A stretch of DNA of 64,000 nt from Mycoplasmopsis canis PG 14 (lineage in GTDB: Bacteria > Bacillota_I > Bacilli_A > Mycoplasmatales > Metamycoplasmataceae). The notes below the pieces were generated by a model, which was not told the origin of the DNA, did not search any database, and saw only the letters and a list, made by a program, of their open reading frames with translations. Positions 1 to 9,677 of this stretch are shown one piece after another (the stretch's first letter is position 1; the number at the start of each line of letters is the position of its first letter). The stretch spans positions 186,001 to 250,000 of the forward strand of contig NZ_CP014281.1 in the NCBI RefSeq assembly GCF_001553195.1. Reading direction: 5' to 3'. The translations under genes and the position numbers were made by a program.

Positions 1-2
1 AC

Positions 3-584
3 TTTTTAAGATTATTTGATTATATCAAATTTAGATCCCCTATAGGTACGCACGATTATGTACAAAATAGTTCAGGAGTTAATGTTTCATTTGCTGATAA
101 GTGAACAGAAACACTTAAACAAGTTATAAGAGGTGCTCAAACGTACGTAATGAGGCAAGGAAATAGAAAACCATTGCAAGATAGGATGTGATCAATACAG
201 TTAGGAAGAAAATGAGAGGATACTTCAACAAGGTTTATAGATAGGATGGAACAAAATTTCACATCTCGTAACCATTCACTTGCAATAAATCATTTTTATA
301 AACCACAACTTGGTGCATTAGACCCTAGACCCGGTAACCCTGAGTACGTACTATCTAATGGGGTAATTGAGTCAAGACAATGAAAATTTATATCTAACAC
401 AGCATACGAAAGAGCTATCGATAACATATTAGCACACGTAACAAAATTCGTTATAAGAGATGAAAGTCAAAAAGATGCTGAAGATAATACTAAACAATAT
501 CCAAATAACCCATCTTCCCCAATAGTTCCGAATGACAGAAAATTTAGTTATAATGACGGAAATCCGCTAATAAATATTAGATAA
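3..584 (+). CDS. 3' end of an unrecognised protein (partial)
   Basis: The window opens inside this gene. With codons starting at position 3, a frame of 193 residues runs to TAA at 582-584. It contains three TGA codons that must be read as Trp, which fixes genetic code 4. The protein is hydrophilic and rich in Arg, Asn and aromatic residues, and ends in an Asn/Pro-rich tail. It has no membrane segment or motif I recognise. The opening third contains pairs such as SFADKW and RGAQTYVMRQGNRKP. A strong hairpin terminator follows at 612-642. It could be the end of a long surface protein, but nothing visible proves this. Confidence 0.7.
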
Positions 585-611
585 CTTCTTATCAAGTGCG
601 CATAATTATCA

Positions 612-642
612 AAAAAACATTCGTTAAAGCGAATGTTTTTTT
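612..642 (+). terminator. Bidirectional Rho-independent terminator
   Basis: The arms ACATTCG and CGAATGT, extended by A and T runs, form a hairpin with a 6-nt loop followed by a T run. It sits between two convergent genes (stops at 584 and 641) and can serve both strands. Confidence 0.85.
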
Positions 643-1387
643 ATCTTCTAAATAAATTATTTTGTTTTAAGTAATCATATTCCTTAATAGTTTCTTCTAA
701 TTTTTGAATGCTATATTCATCACTAAAAGGCATTACATCTTGCGCATGAATTCATAGGATGGTTAAATAATATACTAAAATTTTTTGTTGAATTAAATAT
801 TCTTCTCAATAACTGTCATATGCATCTAGAAAAATTCTTTCTTGTTCTTTTGTTAAGAATGATCCGCAAATAAAATATGCTAAATCAAAATGCTTATCAC
901 CCATTGATGCATATTCTCAATCGATAAACATAATTTTTTTAGTCTTTTTATCTAATAGAAGATTCCCAGAGTATAGATCATTATGTAGTGGACGATTATT
1001 TTCGCTGTTTGATAATATGTTATTGATTCTTCTGTAATATTTATTTAAAACTTCGATATTTATATTTTTGTTTTTTAGTATAGAACGATATTCTTTAACT
1101 CTCTGCGCATGATTGGATTTAGGAAATTTTAAGTCTGAATTATGCAATTGCAAAAAGTTGTTAGCAATTTCTTTGAGTTGTTCAGGAGTAAATTTTATTT
1201 CCTCAGATTCAACTCAAACTCATTCAATATCTTTTTCGGTATTTGAAAGCAGTTTTGGTACAAAGTCAAATTCTTCTAGTAGTTGATAGTCTATTTTATG
1301 ATTAAATTTATTAAGTTTTTTGATTTGATAAAATGTTTTTCCTGTGCAAAAACTTTCGTTTGTAAAACCTTTTTTTATTCTTTCCAT
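641..1387 (-). CDS. Choline/ethanolamine kinase-like phosphotransferase (APH/LicA fold)
   Basis: This 248-residue protein carries the phosphotransferase signature HNDLYSGNLLLD near residue 150 (Brenner-type loop, H-x-D-x4-N) and, about 15 residues on, FIDWEYA (metal-binding Asp). This is typical of the choline kinase/LicA branch of the aminoglycoside phosphotransferase superfamily. The family phosphorylates choline or another alcohol or sugar with ATP; in mycoplasmas such genes are thought to feed phospholipid or glycolipid head-group synthesis. The start at 1385-1387 has a consensus ribosome site, AATGGAGGTAATT. Several TGA-Trp codons occur, including the Trp in DWEYA. The substrate cannot be read from the sequence. 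Confidence 0.85.
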
Positions 1388-1450
1388 AATTACCTCCATT
1401 TATTTATGCAATATTATAATACTAATTTAATTTATAACTATAAAAGTAAT

Positions 1451-1472
1451 AAAAAAACAACCCTTAGGTTGC
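1451..1472 (-). terminator. Terminator overlapping the stop of the small membrane gene
   Basis: On the minus strand CAACC-TAAG-GGTTG is followed by seven T. The hairpin overlaps the stop codon at 1464-1466. Confidence 0.7.
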
Positions 1473-1613
1473 TATTAATTGTAATACCCCAAAAATAATT
1501 GCAAGTATAATTAAAAATCCTATTAAGGCCAATCCTAGTTTGATAACTCTCAATATAAAAGAACCAATCATAAAAAGAACTACAAGTCCAATGATAACGT
1601 ATAATACAGTCAT
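1464..1613 (-). CDS. Small two-helix membrane protein, unknown function
   Basis: A 49-residue, almost wholly hydrophobic protein with two predicted membrane helices (about 4-22 and 27-46) separated by a short RVIK turn. I chose the ATG at 1611-1613 because AAGAGG lies upstream; a longer frame starting 16 codons earlier lacks a good ribosome site. A terminator hairpin overlaps the stop, which supports a real transcription unit. No family is recognised. It may be one of the small membrane proteins common in mycoplasmas. Confidence 0.6.
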   Translation of the reverse strand: MTVLYVIIGLVVLFMIGSFILRVIKLGLALIGFLIILAIIFGVLQLIAT

Positions 1614-1758
1614 AAATATACCTCTTATTCTATATATAAAATTATATAAAATACTAGACATTTTAAAATTAAATAGTGTAAAAAATAACTAGTTTATGGA
1701 ATTTTTTTGCAAAAAGCAATAAAAAAAGTTTGAACAAGTCAAACCAAATTATTCTAAT

Positions 1759-1835
1759 TGGCGCGCCCGGCAGGAGTCGAACCCGCAACCTTTAGGGCCG
1801 TAACCTAACACTCTGTCCAATTGAGCTACGGGCGC
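1759..1835 (-). tRNA. tRNA-Arg (anticodon ACG)
   Basis: A full cloverleaf reads on the minus strand: acceptor GCGCCCG/CGGGCGC, D arm GCTC/GAGT, anticodon stem TTAGG/CCTAA around loop TTACGGC (anticodon ACG), T arm GCGGG TTCGACT CCTGC, discriminator G and an encoded CCA. It lies 12 nt from tRNA-Cys and is probably cotranscribed with it. Confidence 0.97.
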
Positions 1836-1847
1836 ATATTTTTATAA

Positions 1848-1922
1848 TGGAGGCACTAACGGGATTCGAACCCGTAATCAAGGTTTTGCAGACCCATGCC
1901 TTGGCCATTTGGCTATAGTGCC
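1848..1922 (-). tRNA. tRNA-Cys (anticodon GCA)
   Basis: Cloverleaf on the minus strand with acceptor GGCACTA/TAGTGCC, T arm ACGGG TTCGAAT CCCGT, anticodon loop CTGCAAA (anticodon GCA) and an encoded CCA. The anticodon stem has one weak pair (U-U or G-U), as in other mycoplasma tRNA-Cys genes. It is upstream of tRNA-Arg in the transcription direction. Confidence 0.96.
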
Positions 1923-2004
1923 ATTTTTAAAATTGCTTATTTATTATAATAAATTTTTTTAAAAATGGAAATAATTTATAAAAAAGATGTATATGTAATA
2001 TATT

Positions 2005-2040
2005 AAAAAATAATCCACACAATACGCTGGATTATTTTTA
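2005..2040 (-). terminator. Terminator downstream of the 90-residue coiled-coil gene
   Basis: Arms AATAATCCA and TGGATTATT enclose an 11-nt loop, with A and T runs on both sides. It ends transcription of the minus-strand gene whose stop is at 2053. Confidence 0.75.
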
Positions 2041-2052
2041 ATTTAATTTAAA

Positions 2053-2325
2053 TTACATGATTTTCTTTAATACTTCTTTTTTATGCTCTATATCTTTAAT
2101 CAATTCATCTTTAAATTCACGCATATCGTTTTTGATTTTTTCGTTTTCTTCATCAAATTCTGTATTAAATAATTCATTTAATTCTTTTGCTATATTTTCA
2201 TATTTAGAAATCAACTCTTGACATTCGTTTCTATCTTTATCATTATTTTCTGAAGATAATAATGAATCATAATTTAAACGAATATTTTGATATTTTTTCT
2301 TAAAATTCTCTACAACTTTATTCAT
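2053..2325 (-). CDS. Small coiled-coil protein, unknown
   Basis: A 90-residue, highly charged protein (many Lys, Glu, Asp, Asn) with a heptad-like spacing of Leu and Ile that suggests a continuous helical coiled coil. It has no signal peptide or membrane segment. The start at 2323-2325 is preceded by GAGG at a good distance (AATGAGGAAAAAAT), and a hairpin terminator follows. No TGA codon occurs. I do not recognise a family. Confidence 0.6.
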   Translation of the reverse strand: MNKVVENFKKKYQNIRLNYDSLLSSENNDKDRNECQELISKYENIAKELNELFNTEFDEENEKIKNDMREFKDELIKDIEHKKEVLKKIM

Positions 2326-2378
2326 ATTTTTTCCTCATTAAAATTATATCATTTTAAAAATTAAATTTATCAATAAGT

Positions 2379-3086
2379 TTATGTATAAATATTTAAATCA
2401 AGCTTTTTCTTAAAATATTTATATTTTTCTTCAGGATAATAACTAAATAACGTTTTTCAAAAAGCTTTTTTATGGTTTTTATGCTTGCAATGAGTTAGCT
2501 CATGAAAGATTATTGAATCAATTATTTCTTTAGAAAATGGAAACATACTATATTTAAAAACAATTTTTTTGCACCCATATAGTGATGAATAATAATGTTT
2601 TGCATATGCATATCTGTATGATGTATCAACAGAAACAGGGTGATTTATACGATCGCCCAACATGTTTTCTACTTCTTTAACTCTTATCTTTAAATATTCA
2701 AGAAACTTATTATTCAAGTAATCTTTTATAAATTTTTCAATGCCTGTTTGTGACCTAAAAGTTTTACTAAATACACCAATTTTTGTACAAGCTAATAAAA
2801 AAGACTTTTCTATCTTAATAGTAGTAAAAGGGATTTTTTCTCCCAAATAGTAAAAATATTTATTTTCAAAATCAATTCAGTGAGGAGCATAATTTAAATA
2901 TAAATCTTTATTTTTATAAAAGAATTTTTTAATTTTTTCACTGATTTCATTATTTTCAACAGCTTCCTTTGTTGGGTATATATTTAAAATACCTTTTTTG
3001 ATAAATATTGACGTTCTAGAATATTTAGGTTCGTGGATAATGTGCTTAACGTCATAATCATCTATTTTTATAATTTGATATTCCAT
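2379..3086 (-). CDS. YgjP/SprT-like metal-dependent hydrolase (DUF45)
   Basis: A 235-residue frame bridging two TGA-Trp codons. The C-terminal part carries HELTHCKHKNHKKAFW around residue 200, the zinc-binding HExxH-like site plus a third His typical of the YgjP-like/M48-type metallohydrolase family (COG1451, DUF45). The N-terminal half (SRTSIFIKKGILNIYPT) fits the beta-rich start of that family. Family length is usually 220-240, so this is complete. The ribosome site GGAGGAGCTT precedes the ATG at 3084-3086. Its biochemical role is not settled; it is usually predicted to be a cytosolic peptidase or hydrolase. Confidence 0.85.
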
Positions 3087-3122
3087 AAGCTCCTCCTATT
3101 CATTAATCAAAATAATTTTAAT

Positions 3123-3163
3123 AAAAAAACATGACTAAAAGAAAAATTTTGTCAAGTTTTTTT
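3123..3163 (-). terminator. Terminator of the PnuC-like gene
   Basis: AAAAAAACATGAC pairs with GTCAAGTTTTTTT (one mismatch) around a 15-nt A/T loop. It overlaps the stop codon of the minus-strand gene ending at 3162. Confidence 0.65.
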
Positions 3164-4463
3164 ATTTATTAAAGAAAAATATTTTTTCGTAATTTTTTAG
3201 GTCTTTTTTGTTTCTTTCCTGCAATAAATTATTTCTAATTTCATTATAAGAACTTCAAAGATCATTATCTAAAAATACAATCTTTTTAGCAAATATTTTT
3301 TTATTTTTTATTTTCACATATGAATCATAGTTATCTGAATTATGAAAAACAAATATAATGTCTAATTTATTTTGCAATGATAACGATATTATGTATTTGA
3401 ATTTCAAAAAGAAGATTTTTATTTTTTCTAAAAAATTCTTAGGTTTTAATTTGCTAAGGTAAAAAATTTGGTCAAGAAGATAATTAATTAATACAACATT
3501 ATCCTCAAACTGAGATTTTTTAACAATCTTTAATGACTCTTTCAATTTTCGCTTTATAGAACCATAATTTCTTTCTATTTGTTTTGATAATTCAAGTTCA
3601 AAGTATTCCATTCTTGACTCTTTTAAAATTTCATTAATTTCAGTAAAGTTAATGCTATTAGAGAAAGCTATCTTAATTGTGTTTTTATTGCTTGTAACCA
3701 TAAAAAGATATAATGAAATTATCATGTAAATAACATTGATTAATAAAGTAGTTATATTTAAAAAACCTACACCACCAAAAAATATAAATGAAAATATATT
3801 TTTAATAATTCATACAATTCAAGAATCCCTAAACCCTAATACCATCATAGTTAAAGCAATTATGGATAAAGCATTAATTAAAGAATTTAAGATAGAACCA
3901 ACTACATAGTTTTGAAAATTACTTCCATATTCATATACTTTATCTTGTCCTAAAACTGATACAGTAATTTTGTTTAGAAGAGGGTTGGTAAAATAGAAAA
4001 TAATTGTTAATATAATTGTTAAAACAACAAAAAATATCGATGAATAAATACTAGATCTGAAAGATTCAAATTTTCCTTTATCATTTTTGATTCTTGTTGT
4101 TTTATATCACATCATTATCATTATAGGGATATAAATAAAAAGATTAATAAATCCTTCTATTGATAAGCCAAAAGAAAAGGCGAATATAGCAAAAAGAACC
4201 GCATTAACAATTCCTAGTACATATGCTATATTTTTATGCATTGCAAAAAATACAACAGATAAAACACCTAATATCGAAGATAAAGAAACACTTATACCAA
4301 TTATCTTTTGTCATGAAGTAATGTCATTATCTCATATTCATGTTTTATAGTCGAATGAATAAAGGGTATTGATAATCAAAATTACCATAAATAATATCAT
4401 TATTAATATTTTTCATTTTTTTAAAAAATTGAAAAATAAATCATTTTCATTTATTTTTTTCAT
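3162..4463 (-). CDS. pnuC: PnuC-like nicotinamide riboside/mononucleotide transporter with a C-terminal extension
   Basis: A 433-residue frame read through several TGA-Trp codons. The first 250 residues form about seven membrane helices with PnuC hallmarks: a segment SLSSILGVLSVVFFAMHKN-, a MIMMWYKTTRIK motif and a late FRDSWIVWIIKN motif. PnuC proteins take up nicotinamide riboside for NAD synthesis by facilitated diffusion. PnuC is normally about 230 residues. Here some 180 further residues follow: two more hydrophobic stretches, then a Lys/Glu-rich cytosolic tail (SRMEYFELELSKQIERNYG-). The tail matches nothing I know. The gene is divergent from rnpB. The subfamily assignment is from motif memory only. 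Confidence 0.75.
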
Positions 4464-4530
4464 TTTTTAATTATACAACTAATAAAAAATAAATGGAATA
4501 AGCTTTTATGTTTTTGTGATATTATTTTTA

Positions 4531-4805
4531 TGTATCGGCTGATAGCTGCAAATTGCAGAGGAAAGTCCGTGCTAGCACCGGCTGAGATGTCGGTAGTGTT
4601 CATGTTAAGCCAAATAAGCTTAAGCCTAGACGACTAGTGCCACAGAGACGAGAATTGTGAAACGCGGTAAACTCCATGAGCTAGAAACCCAAATTTGGTA
4701 GGGGAACCTTGAATAGAAAATGAACGATTTTGAGGAACATATTTTTGTATGTTAGATAAATTATCAGCACATTTAAAATGTACAGAACACGGCTTACAGA
4801 TACGG
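4531..4805 (+). ncRNA. rnpB: RNase P RNA
   Basis: The catalytic RNA of RNase P, which matures tRNA 5' ends. Conserved blocks are present in order: GAGGAAAGTCCGTGCTAGCA (CR-I, about 4557), ACGACTAGTGCCACAGAGACG (CR-II/III region), GTGAAACGCGGTAAACTCC and, near the 3' end, ACAGAACACGGCTTACAG (CR-V). The 5' GTATC pairs with 3' GATAC to close P1. A hairpin terminator follows. A TATTAT box at 4520-4525 is the likely -10. Confidence 0.97.
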
Positions 4806-4808
4806 AAA

Positions 4809-4836
4809 GAAAATGCTTAAGTATTTTCTTTTTTTA
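4809..4836 (+). terminator. Terminator of rnpB
   Basis: GAAAATGC-TTAA-GTATTTTC followed by seven T. Confidence 0.85.
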
Positions 4837-4895
4837 TTTTTGTGTGACCAGAAATATAATAAAATTATGAAAAATAAAAAATAATAAGGAAACGG

Positions 4896-6707
4896 ATGGA
4901 GACAATAAAAAATTTTTTCACATTTAAAAACATTAGAAACGTATTTATACTTGTATTTTCAATGATTGGAGCATTTATTGTTGCAATTATTTTAGGTTAC
5001 AAATTAAACACACCTTTTAGACCTGCTTTTTTCAATTATAAATCTTATATTAGTAAGTTAAATCACGATACTATTAATGAAAAATTTGAATTTAAAACAT
5101 TTAATGAAGTTGATGAATTCACAATAGCATTAAATAATAACAAAGCTATCGCTGGAATTGGTAGTGACTTTCAAGTTATAGATTTAATAAAAAGAGGTTT
5201 TATACAAAAAATTAACTTTGAAAAACTTTTAAATATAAATAAAAAAATAGAGTCTAAAGATCAATTAAAGGAAATTTTAAAAAATATTTATACACCAACA
5301 GTTTTTCATCATCTTGAAAGCTATGATCCTGAGCTACTAACTGATAGTCAAGGAAATAAATTTGATGAACCAAAACACTTATGAGAGTATTTTGTTCCAT
5401 ACTTTCACCAAGATGGTGTTGTAGCAATAAATCCATTAAAAACAACCAAAAAAGTTGAAAAAGAGTTTAATTCAATTTTTTCTGAAAACTATGAAGAGTT
5501 AAAGAAAACTACAAAATTGACAAACTTTAATGAAAAAGTAAAAGAACTATCTTTATTCAACATTTTAAATACAATTAGCAAAAATGGATACCAAAAACTT
5601 TTAATAACTGATGCTGTTAGGGTTAATATGCTTTATGGTTCTCCGTATCAAATTAAAAACAATGAAATTCATTCAAATTATGGTGAAATAACTACTGAAG
5701 AAAATTACAAAGTGCTTGTAGATAGTTTTGTTGATTTAATTAGCAAATCAACGGGTAATCCAATCGAAAGTGATATTTTTTCTTTTAGTGGTGATGGACA
5801 AGAAGTTTTAAGAACATTATTAGATGCAACAAGAAAAGATGTAAATGCCGCAATAATGTTTAATGGTGATGCATTAGACGCATACTATTCAGAAGATAAT
5901 GGTTTGAATATAAAAAACAAAAATGGTTAAGTTATTCCAATACCTGATGGAACGATTGAAGCTTATAAATTTTCTGAAAACATAATATTCGTAGATGGTT
6001 TAGTTGTTGCTAATAACATTACAAACAATAGCGAAGATGTGCTATACGAAACACTTAGAAATAGTATTTATGCTAATTTTGCCGAAGCATATAAAAGAGG
6101 TGGTTCAACACAATTTTTAAGAAATGTTTATGATGAATATTTAACAGTTGCATTTAGAGATAAATTCTTAGATTATTTTAGCTCTAAACAACATTATAGC
6201 GAAACAGAATTTCTTGAGTTCAAAAAGGAACTCATTGACATTTATGCTTCAACTTTAAATAAAGAGTTAGATGATAATGATTTATTAAAATTTAACAATT
6301 TTGTTGCTGATAAATTGCAAAATGATGAAAATATCAAAAATGTTCTAGAAAAAATATTTGAATACGATGAAAGTAAAATGACAAAAGAAGAACTTATTTC
6401 ACAGATTGCTTTCAAACTTTCTCATATAGATTTTGATGATGAGTCATTTATTAAAATATTAGAAAAGAAATATCAAAATCTTGAGAACTTTGCTTTTGTA
6501 AATTACACTCCAAGTAATATTGCTGAATATGATTTAGTAAAAAGAAATTACTTTATAAATGATGACAATACATATGACAAAAAAGCTATTGAAATATTTG
6601 AAGTAAAAGATCAACCAGGAAAAATTGAACACAAAAGACTTTCTGGTGTCAGTGAAAAAATACAGTCACTTTTAAATACATATTATTATTTAAAAATCAA
6701 ACATTAA
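4896..6707 (+). pseudogene. potD: potD-like spermidine/putrescine ABC substrate-binding protein, interrupted by an in-frame TAA
   Basis: One frame runs from ATG 4896 to TAA 6705-6707 (603 codons) but contains a single TAA at 5928-5930. It starts with a membrane anchor (about residues 15-36, no lipobox). Next come PotD-like segments: FNEVDEFTIALNNNKAIAGI, a WEYFVPYFHQDGVVAINP block resembling the PotD 'VPYFWGTTGIGYN' region, and after the stop a VIPIPDGTIEAYKFSENIIF block matching the 'PKEGG...' region. So the coding sense is kept on both sides of the stop. No potABC genes lie nearby. The protein is long for PotD; mycoplasma versions often exceed 480 residues. TAA could have arisen from TGA(Trp), CAA, AAA or GAA by one change. 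Either the gene is dead, or a 344-residue product plus a restart is made. Confidence 0.7.
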
Positions 6708-6711
6708 TACT

Positions 6712-6750
6712 AAAACTTACTAGATGATACATTTCATTTAGTAAGTTTTT
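6712..6750 (+). terminator. Terminator after the potD-like gene
   Basis: AAACTTACTA pairs with TAGTAAGTTT across a 16-nt loop and runs into TT. Confidence 0.75.
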
Positions 6751-6854
6751 AGTAAAAAATATTTATAAATTAATAGAAAAATAAGTTTTATTTAAACATT
6801 TACTCATCAATTGATAATATACTTATGAAAAATTTTGCAATTTTTCTAAAAAAC

Positions 6855-6879
6855 TTGTTTTTTTTTTTTTTTGTATGAT
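6855..6879 (+). promoter_or_regulatory. Putative slippage-prone promoter with a T15 tract in the spacer
   Basis: TTGTTT at 6855-6860 and TATGAT at 6874-6879 resemble -35 and -10 boxes. They are separated by only 13 nt, almost all of it a run of 15 T (6858-6872). The gene start is at 6917 with AGAAAGG before it. Homopolymer length change would change the -35/-10 spacing. That is the classic layout of a phase-variable promoter, but the box assignment is inferred. Confidence 0.45.
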
Positions 6880-6916
6880 ATTTTTGTATTTTAAATAGTA
6901 TAAAGAAAGGATTAAC

Positions 6917-7444
6917 ATGTCAGAAAATACAAAAAAAGATGTTGAGAAAGAAATTTTAAAAGTTACTTTCAAAGCAAAAAGAAAAAGCAATTTAAGATGA
7001 ATATTCTTGGGACTAGCAATTTTATTCATGATTATAGCTATGATTACCTTCGTTATTGGTGCTTTAAATATAGACTCTAACTTGGTTAGCATCGGAGGTC
7101 TCTCTATGGGTCTTTTTGTTTTATTTTTTATGGTTTTTATATTTATTTCTAAGTGACCTAATATTGATTACACAAAACAGGAATGCACCATAACAAACAA
7201 AAGGGTTTATGGACATAAATTTAATATTAAGAATTTACCGAATGGAAAAAGACTTATTAACCAACAAAAAGACTTCTTCTCTATAAGGGTGTCTTATATC
7301 GATCACGTAATTATTGATGCAAATACAGGTGATTTAGTAATTAATTATGATGTAGATAAAAGTCTTAGATTACTGGAAGTAAATGATAAATCTACTGTAT
7401 TAAAAACAATCGAAGATTTAGCACTAGAGAAAGAAACATTTTAA
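6917..7444 (+). CDS. Membrane protein with two N-terminal helices, unknown
   Basis: A 175-residue protein with a short charged N-terminus and two membrane helices at about 28-50 and 57-80. A soluble C-terminal half follows, with alternating hydrophobic residues (CTITNKRVYGHKFNIKN-) reminiscent of bacterial PH-like beta domains. The ATG at 6917 follows AGAAAGG. It is the first gene of a run with an NfeD-like and an SPFH protein, 27 nt upstream of the NfeD gene, so it may act in the same membrane assembly. The PH-like resemblance is weak. Its promoter region carries the T15 tract. Confidence 0.65.
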
Positions 7445-7471
7445 TTTTACCCAATTAACATTAAATAAATT

Positions 7472-7969
7472 ATGGAAATCTCAAACATAATATTTATATC
7501 AATATGATCTATTGTCATATTGATATTCTTTATTATAGAAATTCTTACATCAGGATTGTGAGCAGGATTAACATCATTTTCAGTTATACCTTCTTTATTT
7601 ATTTCTATATTTGTTAAGATTTCGGTATGATCAATAGCATTACAAATACTTACATTTATAATATCGTGAGCATTGCTTTATCTAATTATATTTAAAGTTT
7701 TTAAAAATAAATTTTTAAACTATAAGTACAAAGAATCTAACTTTAATGGAATTGATAAAACTGAAATATTCATTTTAGAAGAAGATAGTTACGAGGAAAA
7801 ATCTGAAAATAATCTTTATGGAACAATAAAAATTGGCGATAAAAAATTTAGGACTCTATCAATCAAAAATGAAGGGTTAATAAAAAAAGGTACACAAGTG
7901 GCTATAAAAGAAATTAGAGGCAATATTTTATATATTGCTGCCACAAAGGAGAAAGATGTCAATTACTAG
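7472..7969 (+). CDS. NfeD-like membrane protein
   Basis: A 165-residue protein with two or three hydrophobic helices in the first 75 residues (FIISWALLYLIIFKVF) and a C-terminal OB-fold-like domain: GTIKIGDKKFRTLSIKNEGLIKKG-QVAIKEIRGNILYI. This is the NfeD C-terminal pattern (GxxxVDGxxWxA-, IxKGxxVxVxxVxGxxLxV). NfeD proteins pair with SPFH/stomatin proteins in membrane microdomains. The next gene is an SPFH protein whose start overlaps this one by 14 nt, so the two are translationally coupled. Two Trp residues are encoded by TGA near the start, and the rest is typical. Confidence 0.8.
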
Positions 7970-8879
7970 TATAATTATTTTATCAATAGTGATAATTATT
8001 TTATTATTACTTTTAATTTTATCTATGATAAAAGGAATAAAAATCATTCCTCAATCAGAATTCGCTGTTGTTGAAAGAATTGGTAATTATAATAGAACAT
8101 TAAAAAACGGTATCAATTTTATAATACCATTTATAGAAAAGATAGTAAGAAAAGGTAATTATAAGGAAAAAGTTATGGATTTTCCTGAGCAAGATGTAAT
8201 AACAAAGGATAATGCCGGAATAAGAGTAGATACAGTGGTTTATTTATCTATAACTGATCCTAAATTATATGTTTATGGTGCGGAAAATCCTATGAAAGCT
8301 ATTGAAAACCTTTCTGCAACAACATTAAGAAACTTACTAGGTGAATTAGAGTTAGATGAAACATTAACTTCAAGAGATACAATAAATTCTAAGTTAACTT
8401 TAATATTGGACGAAGCTTCAAACTCATGAGGTATAAAAGTTTATAGAGTCGAAATTAAAAACATAACACCACCTATTGATATTCAAAATGCTATGGAAAA
8501 ACAAATGAGAGCAGAAAGAGAAAAAAGAGCTAACATCTTAGAAGCTGAAGGAATGAAGGCTTCTGCAATACTTATCGCAGAAGGTCAAAAAGCTTCTGAT
8601 ATATTAAAAGCAGAAGGTCTTAAACAAGCGAATATACTTAAAGCTGAAGCAGACAAACAATCAGAAATATTAAGAGCTGAAGGTCAGCAAAAGGCAATTG
8701 ATTTATTAAAAGAATCAAAAATTTCTAAAGATGTTCTTACTCTTAAATCTATTGAAGAACTAGGTAAATTAGCTGATGGTAAAGCTACCAAAATTATAAT
8801 ACCTCCTAATTTGAGCAACATTGCTTCGACAATGGCTGTTGCTGGTGAAATTTTTAATGATATCAAACAAGAAAAATAA
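7956..8879 (+). CDS. SPFH/Band-7 (stomatin/QmcA-like) protein
   Basis: A 307-residue protein with an N-terminal membrane anchor (about 3-27). An SPFH domain starts at [20 protein letters not shown] and includes [16 protein letters not shown] and [19 protein letters not shown]. An alanine/glutamate-rich helical tail follows with five or six near-repeats of an 11-residue unit, AEGxKASxILK (about residues 188-250), the coiled stalk that drives oligomerisation. The start at 7956 follows AAGGAG and overlaps the NfeD-like gene. Family role: membrane microdomain scaffold, often controlling protease access. A bidirectional terminator follows. Confidence 0.9.
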
Positions 8880-8887
8880 AAACCATG

Positions 8888-8928
8888 AATAAAAATCCGC
8901 ATGTAGTATGGTCATGTGGATTTTTATT
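8888..8928 (+). terminator. Strong bidirectional terminator between convergent operons
   Basis: Arms of 16 nt (AATAAAAATCCGCATG with CATGTGGATTTTTATT, one G-T pair) around a 9-nt loop. Confidence 0.85.
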
Positions 8929-9010
8929 AATGAATTTTTATATTAATAAGTTTTAATCATGAATTACAAACTAATTAGTAATAGTTTTTAATTCGATTAA
9001 AGATAATTGC

Positions 9011-9676
9011 TTAAATTCTTTTAGAACTGCTAAATTCAAAATTATTTATTATTTCTTCAGCTTCTTCTTGAACTTCATAATCTTTTTTGTTGTTAGTATT
9101 AATGATTTTATAAGGAATGTTATAAAATAAGCATAATTTCACAAATAATTCTTTGTATAGTTCGTGCAATCTTTGAAAATATGGTTCATTTTCAGCAAAA
9201 TTATCTACTTCCACTGCACGACCTCTTGCTAAAATTCTTTCTTTTATAACGTCAAAATTAGCATCTAGATAGATAGCTAAATCAGGATTATCACTTGGAT
9301 CAACTATATGTTGAAATAAAGCGTCAAAAGCTTTTAAATACTTTTTATCTTTTTTTTCTAAAGTTACAATCGCAAAAATATAATGTTCTATGTTAAATCT
9401 ATCAAGAAACATATATCCATTTTTATGACTACTATAAAGTTTTAAAAACTTTTTTTCTTCTTTCTTAAAAGTATCGGATAATGACTCTATTATGTAAGAT
9501 TGAAACGCTATATCAATATTAGGTTCTTTTTCATAAATTCATTTTAAAAATTTATTAAATACAGGGTCTTCATCAGCAAACTCCTCAACAAGTATAGAAT
9601 TTTTGTATATTACTTTCAATTCCTTTGTTAGAGTGCTTTTTCCGCTCCCTATCATTCCGCTTACTGCTATAACCAT
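9011..9676 (-). CDS. Deoxynucleoside kinase (dNK family), copy 2
   Basis: 221 residues. P-loop GMIGSGKST at 6-14, the FLDRF-IEHYIF segment (DRS/DRF motif that binds the substrate) near 91, and LARGRAVEVDNF near 150 (Arg-rich lid) identify a deoxyadenosine/deoxyguanosine kinase-type salvage enzyme. It phosphorylates deoxynucleosides with ATP. It lies 1 nt downstream of a paralogue (9678-10340), clearly a tandem duplication. No strong ribosome site is visible, so translation is probably coupled to the upstream copy. Which deoxynucleosides are used cannot be told. Confidence 0.88.
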
Positions 9677-9677
9677 T

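Noticed and set aside
3-584. C-terminal domain of a second copy of the giant GDSL lipoprotein
   Set aside because: I compared it by eye with the C-terminus at 47058-47700 and saw no convincing shared motif.
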